64,000 nt of DNA from Cellulomonas chitinilytica (GCF_016862675.1 NZ_BONK01000005.1:62001-126000); one strand, 5' to 3'; positions 1 to 8,828 are shown, counted from the stretch's first letter. Made by a program: numbers and translations. The notes: generated by a model not told the origin, from the sequence alone.

Positions 1-459
1 GCGGGCGTCCACGAGGACCCGGTACGTGCCCGGCAGCCCGAGCGGGGTGATGCCGCCGTACTCCATGCCTGACTCGGCCGTCGCGCGGTCCATCGGCAGG
101 AACGAGGCCTTGCGCACGTCGAGCAGCCGCTTGACCGCGTTGTTGACGTCCGCCCGGGTCGTCGCCCGGACCACGGCGGCGGCGATGCGCTCGTCGCCCT
201 CGCGTCGACCGGCGACGAGCACGCAGTTCGCGGACGCCGCGGGCGGCAGCCCGTACGCCTCGGTGAGCGCCGCCGTGTCGGCGAGGTCGGGGTCGATCTC
301 GGTGACGAGCACCGCGCCGGCGGCGGCCGGGTCGACGTCCGCCCACCGGCGCAGGTGGGCGAGCGTGCTCGGTGCGAGCAGGTCCGGATGGTCCAGGGCG
401 GGTGCCCAGGTCAGCGCGCCGCCGGCGAGGAACGTCGTCGGCTCCTGCTCGGCGGTCAC
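1..459 (-). CDS. YbaK/EbsC-type aminoacyl-tRNA deacylase, partial
   Basis: The reading frame starts at GTG 459 and runs off the left edge, so the C-terminus is missing. The visible 153 codons end in the family hallmark: KASF, then a Met-x-Tyr-Gly-Gly-Ile-Thr-Pro-Leu-Gly-Leu-Pro segment, as in YbaK/ProX proteins that hydrolyse mischarged tRNA (typically Cys- or Ala-tRNA(Pro)) in the cytoplasm. The first ~90 residues are a less conserved N-terminal extension. The GTG start overlaps the stop of the upstream gene by 4 bases (GTGA), implying translational coupling. Family call is firm; the exact substrate cannot be told from sequence. Confidence 0.8.
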   Translation of the reverse strand, partial: MTAEQEPTTFLAGGALTWAPALDHPDLLAPSTLAHLRRWADVDPAAAGAVLVTEIDPDLADTAALTEAYGLPPAASANCVLVAGRREGDERIAAAVVRATTRADVNNAVKRLLDVRKASFLPMDRATAESGMEYGGITPLGLPGTYRVLVDAR

Positions 460-869
460 GGCGTGTCCGTCGGTCGGGGAGCCTCGTCGACGGCGGGCAG
501 GATGAGGCGCAGGTCCGCGGTCCGGACCAGCCCGGCCCGGTGACCGGTCCGCGCGTCCGCCTCGTCGACGAGCCGGTGCAGGGCCACCAGCAGCCCGCGC
601 TCGCGGGCCAGGGCGACGACCGCCCGGTTCTCGTCGTGCCCGAGCTCGTCGTCGCGCCCCGTCAGCTCGCCGAGGCGGCGCATGAGGACACCCGACGAGA
701 ACGCGATCCGGTCGAGGGCGTACGTGCCCCGTTCGAGCAGCTCCTGGTCCGACTTGCTGTCGAGCTGGACGTGCGCCAGCCACTCCGCCAGGGCCTCGAG
801 CGCGGCGACGTCCTCGGAGAGCCGTTCATGGTTCGGGCCGAGCCCTTCGGAGAACTGCATGGGCGTCAT
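456..869 (-). CDS. conserved hypothetical protein
   Basis: A 137-residue cytoplasmic protein of unknown function, mostly predicted helical, rich in Glu, Arg and Leu, with no membrane segment or catalytic motif that I recognise. It overlaps the downstream YbaK-type gene by 4 bases and so is probably co-transcribed with it. The start is uncertain: GTG 878, ATG 869 and ATG 860 are all in frame and none has a clear Shine-Dalgarno sequence; ATG 869 was chosen because ATG is preferred. Coding is supported by the tight overlap and by strong third-position G/C in this frame. Confidence 0.6.
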   Translation of the reverse strand: MTPMQFSEGLGPNHERLSEDVAALEALAEWLAHVQLDSKSDQELLERGTYALDRIAFSSGVLMRRLGELTGRDDELGHDENRAVVALARERGLLVALHRLVDEADARTGHRAGLVRTADLRLILPAVDEAPRPTDTP

Positions 870-930
870 TGTGCACACCGCCGTGCGCGCCGCGGGGAGG
901 ACGAGGCGTCACGTTCGTCACGGGGCGCGC

Positions 931-990
931 GGACGACCCTGCGGACGACCCTGCGGACGACCGGGCGGACGACCGGGCGGACGACCGGGC
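931..990. repeat. five-copy 12-bp tandem repeat between two minus-strand genes
   Basis: Five back-to-back 12-base units: two of GGACGACCCTGC followed by three of GGACGACCGGGC. The array ends 3 bases from the stop codon of the PEBP gene and lies about 60 bases upstream of the next minus-strand gene. The unit length is a multiple of three but the array lies outside the chosen reading frames. It may be a simple slippage product. Confidence 0.9.
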
Positions 991-993
991 GGT

Positions 994-1539
994 TCACGAC
1001 GTCCGGTACGTGCCGACCAGGACGGCGCGCGCGAGCGTGTGGAACACCGCGGCGGTGCTGGCCTTGCCGGGCAGGGTGTCCCGGTCGAGACCCATCGAGG
1101 GGACGTCGAGCGCGCTCACCACGAAGAAGTACCGGTGCACCTGGTCCCCGGGCGGGGGAGCGGCCCCCCGGTAGGCGGCGACGCCGTCGTCGCCGCGGAG
1201 CTGGAACGCCCCCCGCGGGAGGTGCGCGCCGTCGGGCGTCCCGATCCCCTGAGGCAGCTCGGTCGTGGACGCGGGCACGTCGACGAGGGTCCAGTGCCAC
1301 CACCCGGCCGGACCCGGTGCGTCGGGGTCGAAGCACGTGACGAGGAACGACCGTGTCTCGGGCGGGAAGCCCGACCAGGCCAGGTGCGGCGAGACGTTGC
1401 GGCCCGCCGCGGTGTTCGTGTGCACGTCGGGGACCCGTTCGCCCTGCCGGACGTCGTCGCTGCGCAGCTCGAACGCGGGCACCGCGGGAAGCAGGGAGTA
1501 GGGGTCGGGAGCCACCGGTCGGGTCAGGGAGGCGGTCAT
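994..1539 (-). CDS. YbhB/YbcL-family Raf-kinase-inhibitor-like (PEBP) protein
   Basis: 181 residues, the normal length for bacterial phosphatidylethanolamine-binding-protein homologues. Hallmarks are visible: a ligand-site segment with CFDPDAPGP, followed by WWHWTLVDVPA, then a C-terminal HRYFFVVSALD stretch. Such proteins bind small anionic ligands; a cellular role in bacteria is not established. No signal peptide, so cytoplasmic. The ATG lies 7 bases after the stop of the upstream membrane-protein gene and has no good ribosome site of its own, suggesting coupling to it. An upstream in-frame start at 1653 was rejected because it would lie deep inside the upstream gene. Confidence 0.88.
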   Translation of the reverse strand: MTASLTRPVAPDPYSLLPAVPAFELRSDDVRQGERVPDVHTNTAAGRNVSPHLAWSGFPPETRSFLVTCFDPDAPGPAGWWHWTLVDVPASTTELPQGIGTPDGAHLPRGAFQLRGDDGVAAYRGAAPPPGDQVHRYFFVVSALDVPSMGLDRDTLPGKASTAAVFHTLARAVLVGTYRTS

Positions 1540-1546
1540 CGCGACA

Positions 1547-2233
1547 TCATCGCGCGGGCTCCGGGACGTCGCTCGGTGACGCTGCCGGCGGGGCCGCGGC
1601 GTCGTCGTCCCGGCGCCCCAGCACGGCACGCGCGGGCAGCAGACGGTCGACACCCACGACGACCAGCCCGAGGACGAAGAACCCGACGCCGTAGACCAGC
1701 ACGTTGAGCATCAGGCCGCCGTAGCCGAGCTCCGAGACGTCGACGAACCCGTACGGGTAGTCGCTGCCCGGGCTCACCACGCCGCGGACCGTCGTGAACG
1801 CGCAGTACGCCACCGGGTACAGCAGCCACCAGGCGGCGTTCCGGACGCGCAGACGGCGGTGCGGGACCATCAGCACGAAGTGCAGCGTCGTGGCGATCGG
1901 CGTGAGGCGGTGCACGATCTGCGCCTTCGTCAGCCCGAGGGCGATGATCTCCTCGCCGGGCGGCGACGGGTCGAGGATGAAGTACGACACCAGCCCGGTG
2001 ATCAGCAGGAACAGCGTGACCGCGCCGAACACCCACGTCGGTGGGTCCGGGCGCCGGGCGAACGCCGTCGCCGCACCCCAGAGCATCGCCAGCGCCATCA
2101 GCAGGTTCGACTGGTTGGTGAAGTAGACGTAGTCCTCGACGGTGAGGTGCAGCCCGGTGCTCGGTCTCCAGAACAGGGCGACGAGCGTGATCGCGGCCAG
2201 CGCGAGCCGGTAGAGACCCACGACGACGGTCAT
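1547..2233 (-). CDS. Pr6Pr-family integral membrane protein
   Basis: 228 residues with about six hydrophobic helices. It resembles the actinobacterial Pr6Pr membrane family: a first helix, then FTNQSNLLMALAMLWGA, a conserved HRLTPIATTLHFVL segment and a PYGFVDVSELGYGG loop. The family has no experimentally known function as far as I know. ATG 2233 follows an AGGAAGGA ribosome site by six bases, better than the upstream in-frame start at 2260. The C-terminal ~25 residues are a charged, Ala/Pro-rich cytoplasmic tail. First gene of a pair with the PEBP protein. Confidence 0.75.
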   Translation of the reverse strand: MTVVVGLYRLALAAITLVALFWRPSTGLHLTVEDYVYFTNQSNLLMALAMLWGAATAFARRPDPPTWVFGAVTLFLLITGLVSYFILDPSPPGEEIIALGLTKAQIVHRLTPIATTLHFVLMVPHRRLRVRNAAWWLLYPVAYCAFTTVRGVVSPGSDYPYGFVDVSELGYGGLMLNVLVYGVGFFVLGLVVVGVDRLLPARAVLGRRDDDAAAPPAASPSDVPEPAR

Positions 2234-2415
2234 GCGAGTCCTTCCTCCGTGGTGCGCCACCCCGCCTTCGGGTGGCCGGGCACCGGCGACGCTGCCGGGC
2301 GTGCACGACGGTAGTGCAGGTCACGGACGGGCGGTGCCCGGTGCGCGCCCGCTGATCGGGTGAGCGTGGCCGGCCGGATTGACAGTGCGTGGAGTGTCAG
2401 CGTTCACTGAGATAC

Positions 2416-2431
2416 TCGAACAAGCGTTCGA
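2416..2431. promoter_or_regulatory. LexA operator (SOS box) of the imuA'-imuB-dnaE2 operon
   Basis: TCGAACAAGCGTTCGA: perfect dyad arms TCGAAC and GTTCGA around a 4-base centre, matching the mycobacterial/Gram-positive SOS box. It lies 72 bases before the imuA' ATG. DNA damage (RecA-stimulated LexA cleavage) is therefore expected to switch on all three downstream genes. I saw no second copy of this box in the window. Confidence 0.93.
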
Positions 2432-2503
2432 TCATCGTGTCCGATCTCGGTAAAGCTGCAGGTCAGGACGTTGGTCGCTGGTGAGGACCGGGAGGAGGCC
2501 GAC

Positions 2504-3415
2504 ATGTCGACGAGCACGCTGTCCCGGGAGGACCGTGCCCTGCTGGCGCGTGCGGTGCTGGCCCGGGCCGAGCTGCGCACCGGTGCGCGCAGCACCCGGA
2601 CGGGCACCGACGGGCGGTCTGGCGCCGCCGGTGCCGCCACCGCTGCGGTCGTCGTCCCGCCCGCCGTCCCGCCCGTCGTCCCGGTCACGGCGGACGCGTC
2701 CACGGACGACGACGAGCCGCCCGCGCTGGCGCTCGTGGAGCCGCTCCCGGACGAGGCACCGGCCGCCCGGCCCACCAGCCTCATCACCACCGAGCGCCCT
2801 CCCATGCCCGTGCCGCCGCCGCTGCTCCCGCTGCTGCCCGACGGCCTGCGCCGGGGCGCCACGACCGCGGTGCTCGGGTCCACCTCGCTCGTCCTGACCG
2901 TGCTCGCGCACGCGTGCGCCGGCGGCTCCTGGGCGGCCGTCGTCGGTCAGCCCACCATCGGCCTGCTCGCGGCGGCGCAGGCCGGGGTGGCGCTCGACCG
3001 GCTCGCGGTGGTGCCGCGCCCCGGTGCGGAGGCGCCCACGGTCGTCGCCGCGCTGGTCGACGGCATGGACGTGGTGGTCGTCGGGCCCGAGGCGGCGCTG
3101 ACCGACGCGGACCGTCGTCGCCTGTCCGCGCGAGCCCGGGACCGTGGCGCGGTGCTGCTGTCGACCGTCGACTGGCCGGGTGCCTCGACGGTCCTCACGG
3201 TCGAGGCCGGCCGCTGGACCGGTGCCGGGGCGGGGGACGGGCGGCTGCGCACGCACGAGCTGCGGGTCACACGGTCGGGCCGCGGCAGCTCGGCGACACC
3301 CCTGTCCGCGGACCTCACGCTGCCGCTCGGCGCGGCGGACGACCTCGTCGTGGCCGGACGCGCGGACGACGACGCCCCGGCGACGTCGGCCCCCGGGCTG
3401 AGGCTCGTCGGATGA
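2504..3415 (+). CDS. imuA': ImuA'-type mutasome accessory protein
   Basis: 303 residues; first gene behind the LexA box and directly in front of imuB and dnaE2, the position of ImuA' in actinobacteria. ImuA' is a RecA-fold-like accessory factor that, with ImuB, links the error-prone polymerase DnaE2 to the beta clamp during damage-induced mutagenesis. The N-terminal ~100 residues are Ala/Pro/Val-rich and probably disordered; the C-terminal two thirds look like a degenerate RecA-like fold without an intact Walker A. ATG 2504 was chosen over 2471 because a GGGAGGAGG ribosome site precedes it. Overlaps imuB by 4 bases. Identification rests mainly on context. Confidence 0.8.
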   Translation: MSTSTLSREDRALLARAVLARAELRTGARSTRTGTDGRSGAAGAATAAVVVPPAVPPVVPVTADASTDDDEPPALALVEPLPDEAPAARPTSLITTERPPMPVPPPLLPLLPDGLRRGATTAVLGSTSLVLTVLAHACAGGSWAAVVGQPTIGLLAAAQAGVALDRLAVVPRPGAEAPTVVAALVDGMDVVVVGPEAALTDADRRRLSARARDRGAVLLSTVDWPGASTVLTVEAGRWTGAGAGDGRLRTHELRVTRSGRGSSATPLSADLTLPLGAADDLVVAGRADDDAPATSAPGLRLVG

Positions 3416-5148
3416 GCACGCGCACCACCGTGCTCTGGGTGCCCGACTGGCCCGTCGTCGCCGCGGTCACCGCCGAGGAGGTGCCCCCGCACCTGCCCGC
3501 CGCCGTGCACGACGGCCAGCGGGTCACCGCCGTCTCCGCGCTCGCGCGCGCCGAGGGGGTCCGGCGTGGGATGCGCCGACGCCAGGCGCAGGGCTGCTGC
3601 CCCGAGCTCGTCCTGCTCACGGCGGACGACGCACGGGACGTGCGGCTGTTCGAGCCGGTCGCCACCGCCGCCGAGACGGTCGTGGCCGGCATCGAGGTGG
3701 TCCGCGCCGGGCTGCTCCTGCTCCCCGCCGGTGGCGCCAGCCGGTACCACGGGTCGGAGGACGGCCTGGCCGAGCGGCTCGTCGACGCCGTCGCCGCCGG
3801 GTCGGGCCACGAGTGCGCGGTCGGGACCGCCGACGGGCTGCTCGCGGCCGTCCTCGCCGCCCGCACGGGTGCCGTGGTGCCGCCTGGGGCGTCGCCCGCG
3901 TACCTCGCCCCGCTCGGCGTCACCGAGCTCGTGCACGTCGCCGTCACGGACGAGGTCGCCGCCGACGTCGCCGAGCTCGTCGACCTGCTGCACAGGCTCG
4001 GCCTGCGCACCCTCGGCCAGCTCGCCGCGCTGCCCCCGGCCGACGTGCACGCCCGCTTCGGCCGGCTCGGCACCTGGGCGCAGACCCTCGCGCGCGGGGA
4101 CGACGAACGCCCGCCCGCCCGTCGCCGCCCGGAGCCCGACCTCGAGGTGGGCACCGAGCTCGACCCGCCCGTGGACCGCGTCGACACCGCCACGTTCGCA
4201 GGCCGCCGCCTCGCCGAGGAGCTGCACGAGCTGCTCGTGCGGCAGGCCGTGACGTGCGGGCGCCTGCAGATCGCCGCCCGCACCGACGAGGGCACCGACC
4301 TGGTGCGGACGTGGCGCACCGACCTCGGCGGCTGGGGCGGGCTGACCCCCGCCCGCATCACCGACCGCATCCGCTGGCAGCTGGAGAGCTGGCTGTCCAC
4401 CACGGCCGTCGAGACCGCCCGTGCCCGCGCACGCGACGACTCCGCGACCCGACGGCGACGCCGGCCACGGTCGCAGGACCCGTGGGCGCACGACGACCTC
4501 CCGGTGCCGGACCCGTGGCCCGACGACGACACGCACGCCGTCACCCTCGTCCGCCTCGTCGTCACCGCGCTCGACGTGGCGGCGGCCGGCGCCGAGCAGG
4601 GACGGCTGTGGGGCGGCCCGTCGGGCGGCGACCTGCGCGCGCACCGCGCCCTCGACCGCGTGCAGGGCATCGTCGGGGGCGGCGGCATCCTCACCGCGAC
4701 GCTGCAGGGCGGCCGGGACGTCCGCGAGCAGGTGCACCTGCGCCCGTGGGGCGAGCAGACCGAACCGCCGCGCCCCCTGGACCGCCCCTGGCCCGGGCGG
4801 CTGCCCGAGCCCGCCCCCGCGACCGTGCTCAGCCCGCCGTGGCAGGCCGAGGTGCGGGACGCCCTCGGCCTGCCCGTCCGGATCGACGCGCGCACCGGGC
4901 TGCAGGGGGAGCCGGCGACGGTGCTCTGGTCACCGGCCGAGGGCGAGCGGGAGGCGCGGACGGTCGTCGGGTGGGCCGGGCCGTGGCTCCTGGGTGCACG
5001 GTGGTGGACCGCAGAGGCACAGGCGGGACCTCGAGCAGGGGTCCCCGCCGGGCTCCGGGCGCACGTGCAGGTGACCCTCGACGACGGTCGCGCCCTGCTC
5101 CTCGCGTGCGGCGCGCAGGGGTGGACCTGCGAGGCGACCTATGACTGA
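3412..5148 (+). CDS. imuB: ImuB, catalytically inactive Y-family polymerase homologue
   Basis: 578 residues with the DinB/UmuC-like layout: N-terminal VLWVPDWPVVAA strand, fingers/palm, HhH thumb (LHRLGLRTLGQLAALP), little-finger domain, then a C-terminal extension. The palm acidic pair normally found as S-x-D-E is replaced by RYHGSEDGL, in line with ImuB being a non-catalytic hub that contacts the beta clamp, ImuA' and DnaE2. A charged Arg/Asp-rich stretch (roughly residues 335-380) precedes the little-finger-like part. ATG overlaps imuA' stop (ATGA), and the 3' end overlaps dnaE2 by 8 bases, so the three are translated as one unit. Confidence 0.92.
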   Translation: MSTRTTVLWVPDWPVVAAVTAEEVPPHLPAAVHDGQRVTAVSALARAEGVRRGMRRRQAQGCCPELVLLTADDARDVRLFEPVATAAETVVAGIEVVRAGLLLLPAGGASRYHGSEDGLAERLVDAVAAGSGHECAVGTADGLLAAVLAARTGAVVPPGASPAYLAPLGVTELVHVAVTDEVAADVAELVDLLHRLGLRTLGQLAALPPADVHARFGRLGTWAQTLARGDDERPPARRRPEPDLEVGTELDPPVDRVDTATFAGRRLAEELHELLVRQAVTCGRLQIAARTDEGTDLVRTWRTDLGGWGGLTPARITDRIRWQLESWLSTTAVETARARARDDSATRRRRRPRSQDPWAHDDLPVPDPWPDDDTHAVTLVRLVVTALDVAAAGAEQGRLWGGPSGGDLRAHRALDRVQGIVGGGGILTATLQGGRDVREQVHLRPWGEQTEPPRPLDRPWPGRLPEPAPATVLSPPWQAEVRDALGLPVRIDARTGLQGEPATVLWSPAEGEREARTVVGWAGPWLLGARWWTAEAQAGPRAGVPAGLRAHVQVTLDDGRALLLACGAQGWTCEATYD

Positions 5149-8100
5149 CCGCCGGGCCGAGCCTCTCACCGCCGGCCGTCCCCGGTACGCCGAGCTGCAC
5201 GCCCACTCCGCGTTCAGCTTCCTCGACGGCGCCAGCCAGCCGGAGGAGCTCGCCGCCGAGGCCGCACGCCTGGGCCTGACGGCGCTCGCGGTCACCGACC
5301 ACGACGGCCTCTACGGCGTCGTCCGGTTCAGCCAGGCGGCCAAGGCCGTCGGGATGCCGACCGTGTTCGGTGCGGAGCTCCACCTGCCCGCGCCGGACGG
5401 CCGGCGCCACCCGCACGAGCGCACGCGGGCGACCCCGGGTCTGCCGGTCCTCGACCCGCCGACGGGCATCCCCGACCCGCGCGCCTCCCACCTGCTGGTG
5501 CTCGCCCGCGGGCCGGACGGGTACCGGGCGCTGTCCCGGTCGATCGCCGAGGCGCACCTGCGCACCGGCGAGAAGGGCGCCGCGGACTACCGGCTCGAGG
5601 AGCTCGCCGCGAACGCGGACGGGCAGTGGCTCGTCCTCACCGGCTGCCGCAAGGGGGCGGTGCGTCGGGCGCTCGCGGGCGGTGACCCGTCGGGCGTCGC
5701 CGGTGTGGCGCCCGGCGGTCTCGACGCCGCGCGCACCGAGCTCGACCGGCTCGTCGCGCTGTTCGGCCGCGGCAACGTGGCGGTCGAGGTGACCGCCACC
5801 GGGGACCCGTACGACTCCGAGAGGGCGGACGCGCTCGCCCGGTTGGCCGCCGACGCCGGCCTGCCGCTCGTCGCCACCGGGAACGTGCACTACGCGACCC
5901 CTCGGGACGCCGATCTCGGGGCCGCGCTGGCCGCGGTGCGGGCGAGGTCGTCGCTCGACGACCTCGACGGGTGGCTCCCCGGCGGACCCGTCGCCCACCT
6001 GCGGTCGGCCGCCGAGATGCTCGCCCTGCACCGCCGCCACCCGGCGGCGGTGGGCACGGCCGCGGACCTGGCGGCCGAGTGCGCGTTCGACCTGTCGCTG
6101 GTCGCCCCCGAGCTGCCCCCGTACCCGGTGCCCCCCGGGCACACCGAGGCCACCTGGCTGCGCGAGCTCGTCCGTCAGGGGGCGCTCGAGCTGTACGGGC
6201 CGCCGGAGGACGAGCGTGTGCCCGGGGCGTACCGGCAGCTCGCCCACGAGCTCACCGTGATCGAGGACCTGGGGTTCCCCGGGTACTTCCTCGTGGTCTA
6301 CGACCTGGTGAGGTTCTGCCGGGACAACGGGATCCTCGCGCAGGGCCGCGGGTCGGCGGCCAACTCGGCGGTCTGCTACGCCCTGCGGGTCACCGCGGTC
6401 GACGCCGTCAAGCACGGGCTGCTGTTCGAACGGTTCCTCGCCCCGGAGCGGGACGGGCCGCCGGACATCGACGTCGACATCGAGTCCGCTCGCCGCGAGG
6501 AGGTCATCCAGTACGTCTACGAGAAGCACGGCCGGACGCACGCCGCCCAGGTCGCGAACGTCATCTCCTACCGGCCCCGGTCGGCGGTGCGGGACGCCGC
6601 GCGGGCGCTCGGGTACGACGCCGGGCAGCAGGACGCGTGGGCGTCGTCGATCGAGCGGTGGGGGAGCCTGCGGCCGTCACCCGCGGTGGTCCCGGCACCG
6701 GCCTCCGCCGCCTCGTCGTCCGCTGCCTCGTCGTCCGCTGCCTCGTCGTCCGTGGCGAGCGAGGCGACGTGGACCCCGACGCTCGGCTACGGCGGCCGGC
6801 CCAGCCGCCCGCACGTGGGTCATGCCGGTCCGGTGCCGGGGACCGTCACCACCCCGCGCGCCGAGCGCACGCGGAACCGGGCGTCGATGTGGGGCAACAC
6901 GTGGGAGCCGCCCGCCGTGCTGCGCGCACCGAAGGGCACGGAGATCCCCGGGCTGGCCACGGCCGACGGGCACGACGTGGTCCCCGCGCTCCTGCCCCCC
7001 GCGGCGAGCGACCTCGACGAGATCCCCGCGCAGGTCATCGACCTGGCCGACCGGTTCCTGCGGCTGCCGCGCCACCTCGGCATCCACTCGGGCGGCATGG
7101 TCATGTGCGACCGCCCGGTCATCGAGGTGTGCCCGGTCGAGTGGGCGCGGATGCCGGGCCGCACGGTGCTGCAGTGGGACAAGGAGGACTGCGCCGACGC
7201 CGGACTGGTGAAGTTCGACCTCCTGGGCCTCGGCATGCTGACCGCGCTGCGGATCGCGTTCACGTCCGTCGAGCAGCACGAGGGCGAGAAGCTGGACCTG
7301 CACGCGCTGCCCGACGAGGACCCCAGGGTGTACGACCTGCTGAGCGCCGCCGACACCGTCGGGGTGTTCCAGGTGGAGTCCCGCGCGCAGATGGGCACCC
7401 TGCCGCGCCTGCAGCCGCGCACGTTCTACGACATCGTCATCGAGGTCGCACTCATCCGTCCCGGTCCCATCCAGGGCGGCTCGGTGCACCCGTACATCGA
7501 GCGCGCGCACGGCCGGCAGCCCGTCAGCTACCTGCACCCGCTGCTGGAGAAGTCGCTCGCCAAGACCAAGGGTGTCCCGCTGTTCCAGGAGCAGCTCATG
7601 CAGATGGCGATCGACGTCGCCGACTTCACGCCGGCGGAGGCCGACCAGCTGCGCCGGGCGATGGGCTCCAAGCGGTCGACCGAGCGGATGGAGGCGCTCA
7701 AGGAGCGGCTGCTGTCGGGGATGGCGAAGCACGACATCACCCGCGAGGTCGGCCTGCAGATCTTCGACAAGCTCAAGGCGTTCGCCGACTTCGGCTTCCC
7801 GGAGTCGCACGCGTACTCGTTCGCGTTCCTCGTGTACGCCAGCGCGTGGCTGAAGGTGTACCACCCGGCCGCGTTCTACGCGGGGCTGCTCGCGGCGCAG
7901 CCGATGGGCTTCTACTCGCCGCAGAGCCTCTCGGCGGACGCCCGCCGGCACGGTGTCGAGGTGCTGCGCCCCGACGTGCAGGTGTCCGACGTGCAGGCCT
8001 GCGTGGAGCGCACCGGCCCGACGCCCGAGGGCGGTGAGCCGTTGCTGGTGCCGGCGCCCAGCGGCACGGGCCGGGCGCCGGCGGCCGGGGTGCGGACGTC

Positions 8101-8827
8101 GGCAGCGTCGGGCGTGCACCGGTCGCTCGCGGTCCGGCTGGGGCTCGCGTCGGTGCGGTCGGTGGGGGAGGACGTCGCGCAGCGGCTCGTCGACGAGCGT
8201 GCGGCGCGCGGCCCGTTCGTCGACCTGCGGGACCTCGTCCGTCGGGTGCAGCTGACCACCGCGCACCTCGAGGCGCTCGCGACGGCCGGTGCGCTCGACT
8301 GCCTGGGTGTGACGCGCCGGGAGGCGCTGTGGGCGGCGGGGGCACTAGCGCAGGAGGGGCCGGACACGTTGCACGGCGTCTCCGTGGGGGTGGCGGCGCC
8401 GATGCTGCCCGGGCTGAGCGACGTCGAGATCGCGACGGCCGACGTGTGGGCCACGGGCGTGTCCGTCGACTCCTACCCCACGCAGTTCGTCCGGGAAGGG
8501 CTCGACGCCGCGGGGGTGCTGCGCGTCGAGGAGGCGTACCGGCACGAGGTCGGTCGCCGGGTGGCCGTCGCCGGGGTCGTGACGCACCGGCAACGGCCGG
8601 GGACGGCGGGCGGTGTGACGTTCCTGTCCTTGGAGGACGAGACGGGGCTGCTCAACATCGTCTGCTCGGCGGGCCTGTGGCAGCGGTTCCGGCGGGTCGC
8701 GCGCACGTCGAAGGCGCTCGTCGTGCGCGGCCGTCTGGAGCGGTCGGACGGCGCCACCAACCTCGTCGCGGAGCACCTGGTGCCCATGTCGCTCAAGGTC
8801 AGGAGCTCGTCGCGCGACTTCCAGTGA
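5141..8827 (+). CDS. dnaE2: DnaE2, error-prone DNA polymerase III alpha subunit
   Basis: 1228 residues. Order: PHP domain (ELHAHSAFSFLDGAS near the N-terminus), palm with PDIDVDI giving catalytic Asp444 and Asp446, third Asp693 in LVKFDLLG, fingers, helix-hairpin-helix, and a C-terminal OB fold. DnaE2 is the damage-inducible polymerase behind SOS mutagenesis in actinobacteria and needs ImuA'/ImuB. The protein is clearly longer than the usual ~1050-1100 residues: about 115 extra residues (approximately 506-622) interrupt the catalytic region between Asp446 and the GIHSGGMV motif, beginning with a Ser/Ala repeat. Overlaps imuB by 8 bases; stop is one base from the convergent neighbour's stop. 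Confidence 0.96.
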   Translation: MTDRRAEPLTAGRPRYAELHAHSAFSFLDGASQPEELAAEAARLGLTALAVTDHDGLYGVVRFSQAAKAVGMPTVFGAELHLPAPDGRRHPHERTRATPGLPVLDPPTGIPDPRASHLLVLARGPDGYRALSRSIAEAHLRTGEKGAADYRLEELAANADGQWLVLTGCRKGAVRRALAGGDPSGVAGVAPGGLDAARTELDRLVALFGRGNVAVEVTATGDPYDSERADALARLAADAGLPLVATGNVHYATPRDADLGAALAAVRARSSLDDLDGWLPGGPVAHLRSAAEMLALHRRHPAAVGTAADLAAECAFDLSLVAPELPPYPVPPGHTEATWLRELVRQGALELYGPPEDERVPGAYRQLAHELTVIEDLGFPGYFLVVYDLVRFCRDNGILAQGRGSAANSAVCYALRVTAVDAVKHGLLFERFLAPERDGPPDIDVDIESARREEVIQYVYEKHGRTHAAQVANVISYRPRSAVRDAARALGYDAGQQDAWASSIERWGSLRPSPAVVPAPASAASSSAASSSAASSSVASEATWTPTLGYGGRPSRPHVGHAGPVPGTVTTPRAERTRNRASMWGNTWEPPAVLRAPKGTEIPGLATADGHDVVPALLPPAASDLDEIPAQVIDLADRFLRLPRHLGIHSGGMVMCDRPVIEVCPVEWARMPGRTVLQWDKEDCADAGLVKFDLLGLGMLTALRIAFTSVEQHEGEKLDLHALPDEDPRVYDLLSAADTVGVFQVESRAQMGTLPRLQPRTFYDIVIEVALIRPGPIQGGSVHPYIERAHGRQPVSYLHPLLEKSLAKTKGVPLFQEQLMQMAIDVADFTPAEADQLRRAMGSKRSTERMEALKERLLSGMAKHDITREVGLQIFDKLKAFADFGFPESHAYSFAFLVYASAWLKVYHPAAFYAGLLAAQPMGFYSPQSLSADARRHGVEVLRPDVQVSDVQACVERTGPTPEGGEPLLVPAPSGTGRAPAAGVRTSAASGVHRSLAVRLGLASVRSVGEDVAQRLVDERAARGPFVDLRDLVRRVQLTTAHLEALATAGALDCLGVTRREALWAAGALAQEGPDTLHGVSVGVAAPMLPGLSDVEIATADVWATGVSVDSYPTQFVREGLDAAGVLRVEEAYRHEVGRRVAVAGVVTHRQRPGTAGGVTFLSLEDETGLLNIVCSAGLWQRFRRVARTSKALVVRGRLERSDGATNLVAEHLVPMSLKVRSSSRDFQ
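6710..6753 (+). repeat. in-frame 15-bp tandem repeat inside dnaE2
   Basis: Three near-perfect copies of GCCTCGTCGTCCGCT encode the peptide pattern Ala-(Ala/Val)-Ser-Ser-Ser. The array forms the start of the long insertion in DnaE2 and is most likely a flexible linker that grew by slippage. Confidence 0.9.
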
Positions 8828-8828
8828 C

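Noticed and set aside
931..990. 12-bp repeat array as a CRISPR
   Set aside because: Units are directly adjacent without spacers and far too short.
2379..2408. TTGACAGTG upstream of imuA', resembling the RecA-independent (PafBC-type) damage promoter
   Set aside because: The expected TANNNT after an 8-base gap is missing (TCAGCG instead), so only the LexA box was kept as the supported control site.
3315..4895. Other long frames opposite imuB, dnaE2 and the ABC genes
   Set aside because: They lack ribosome sites or leaderless promoters and recognisable domains, and the opposite strand carries clear protein families.
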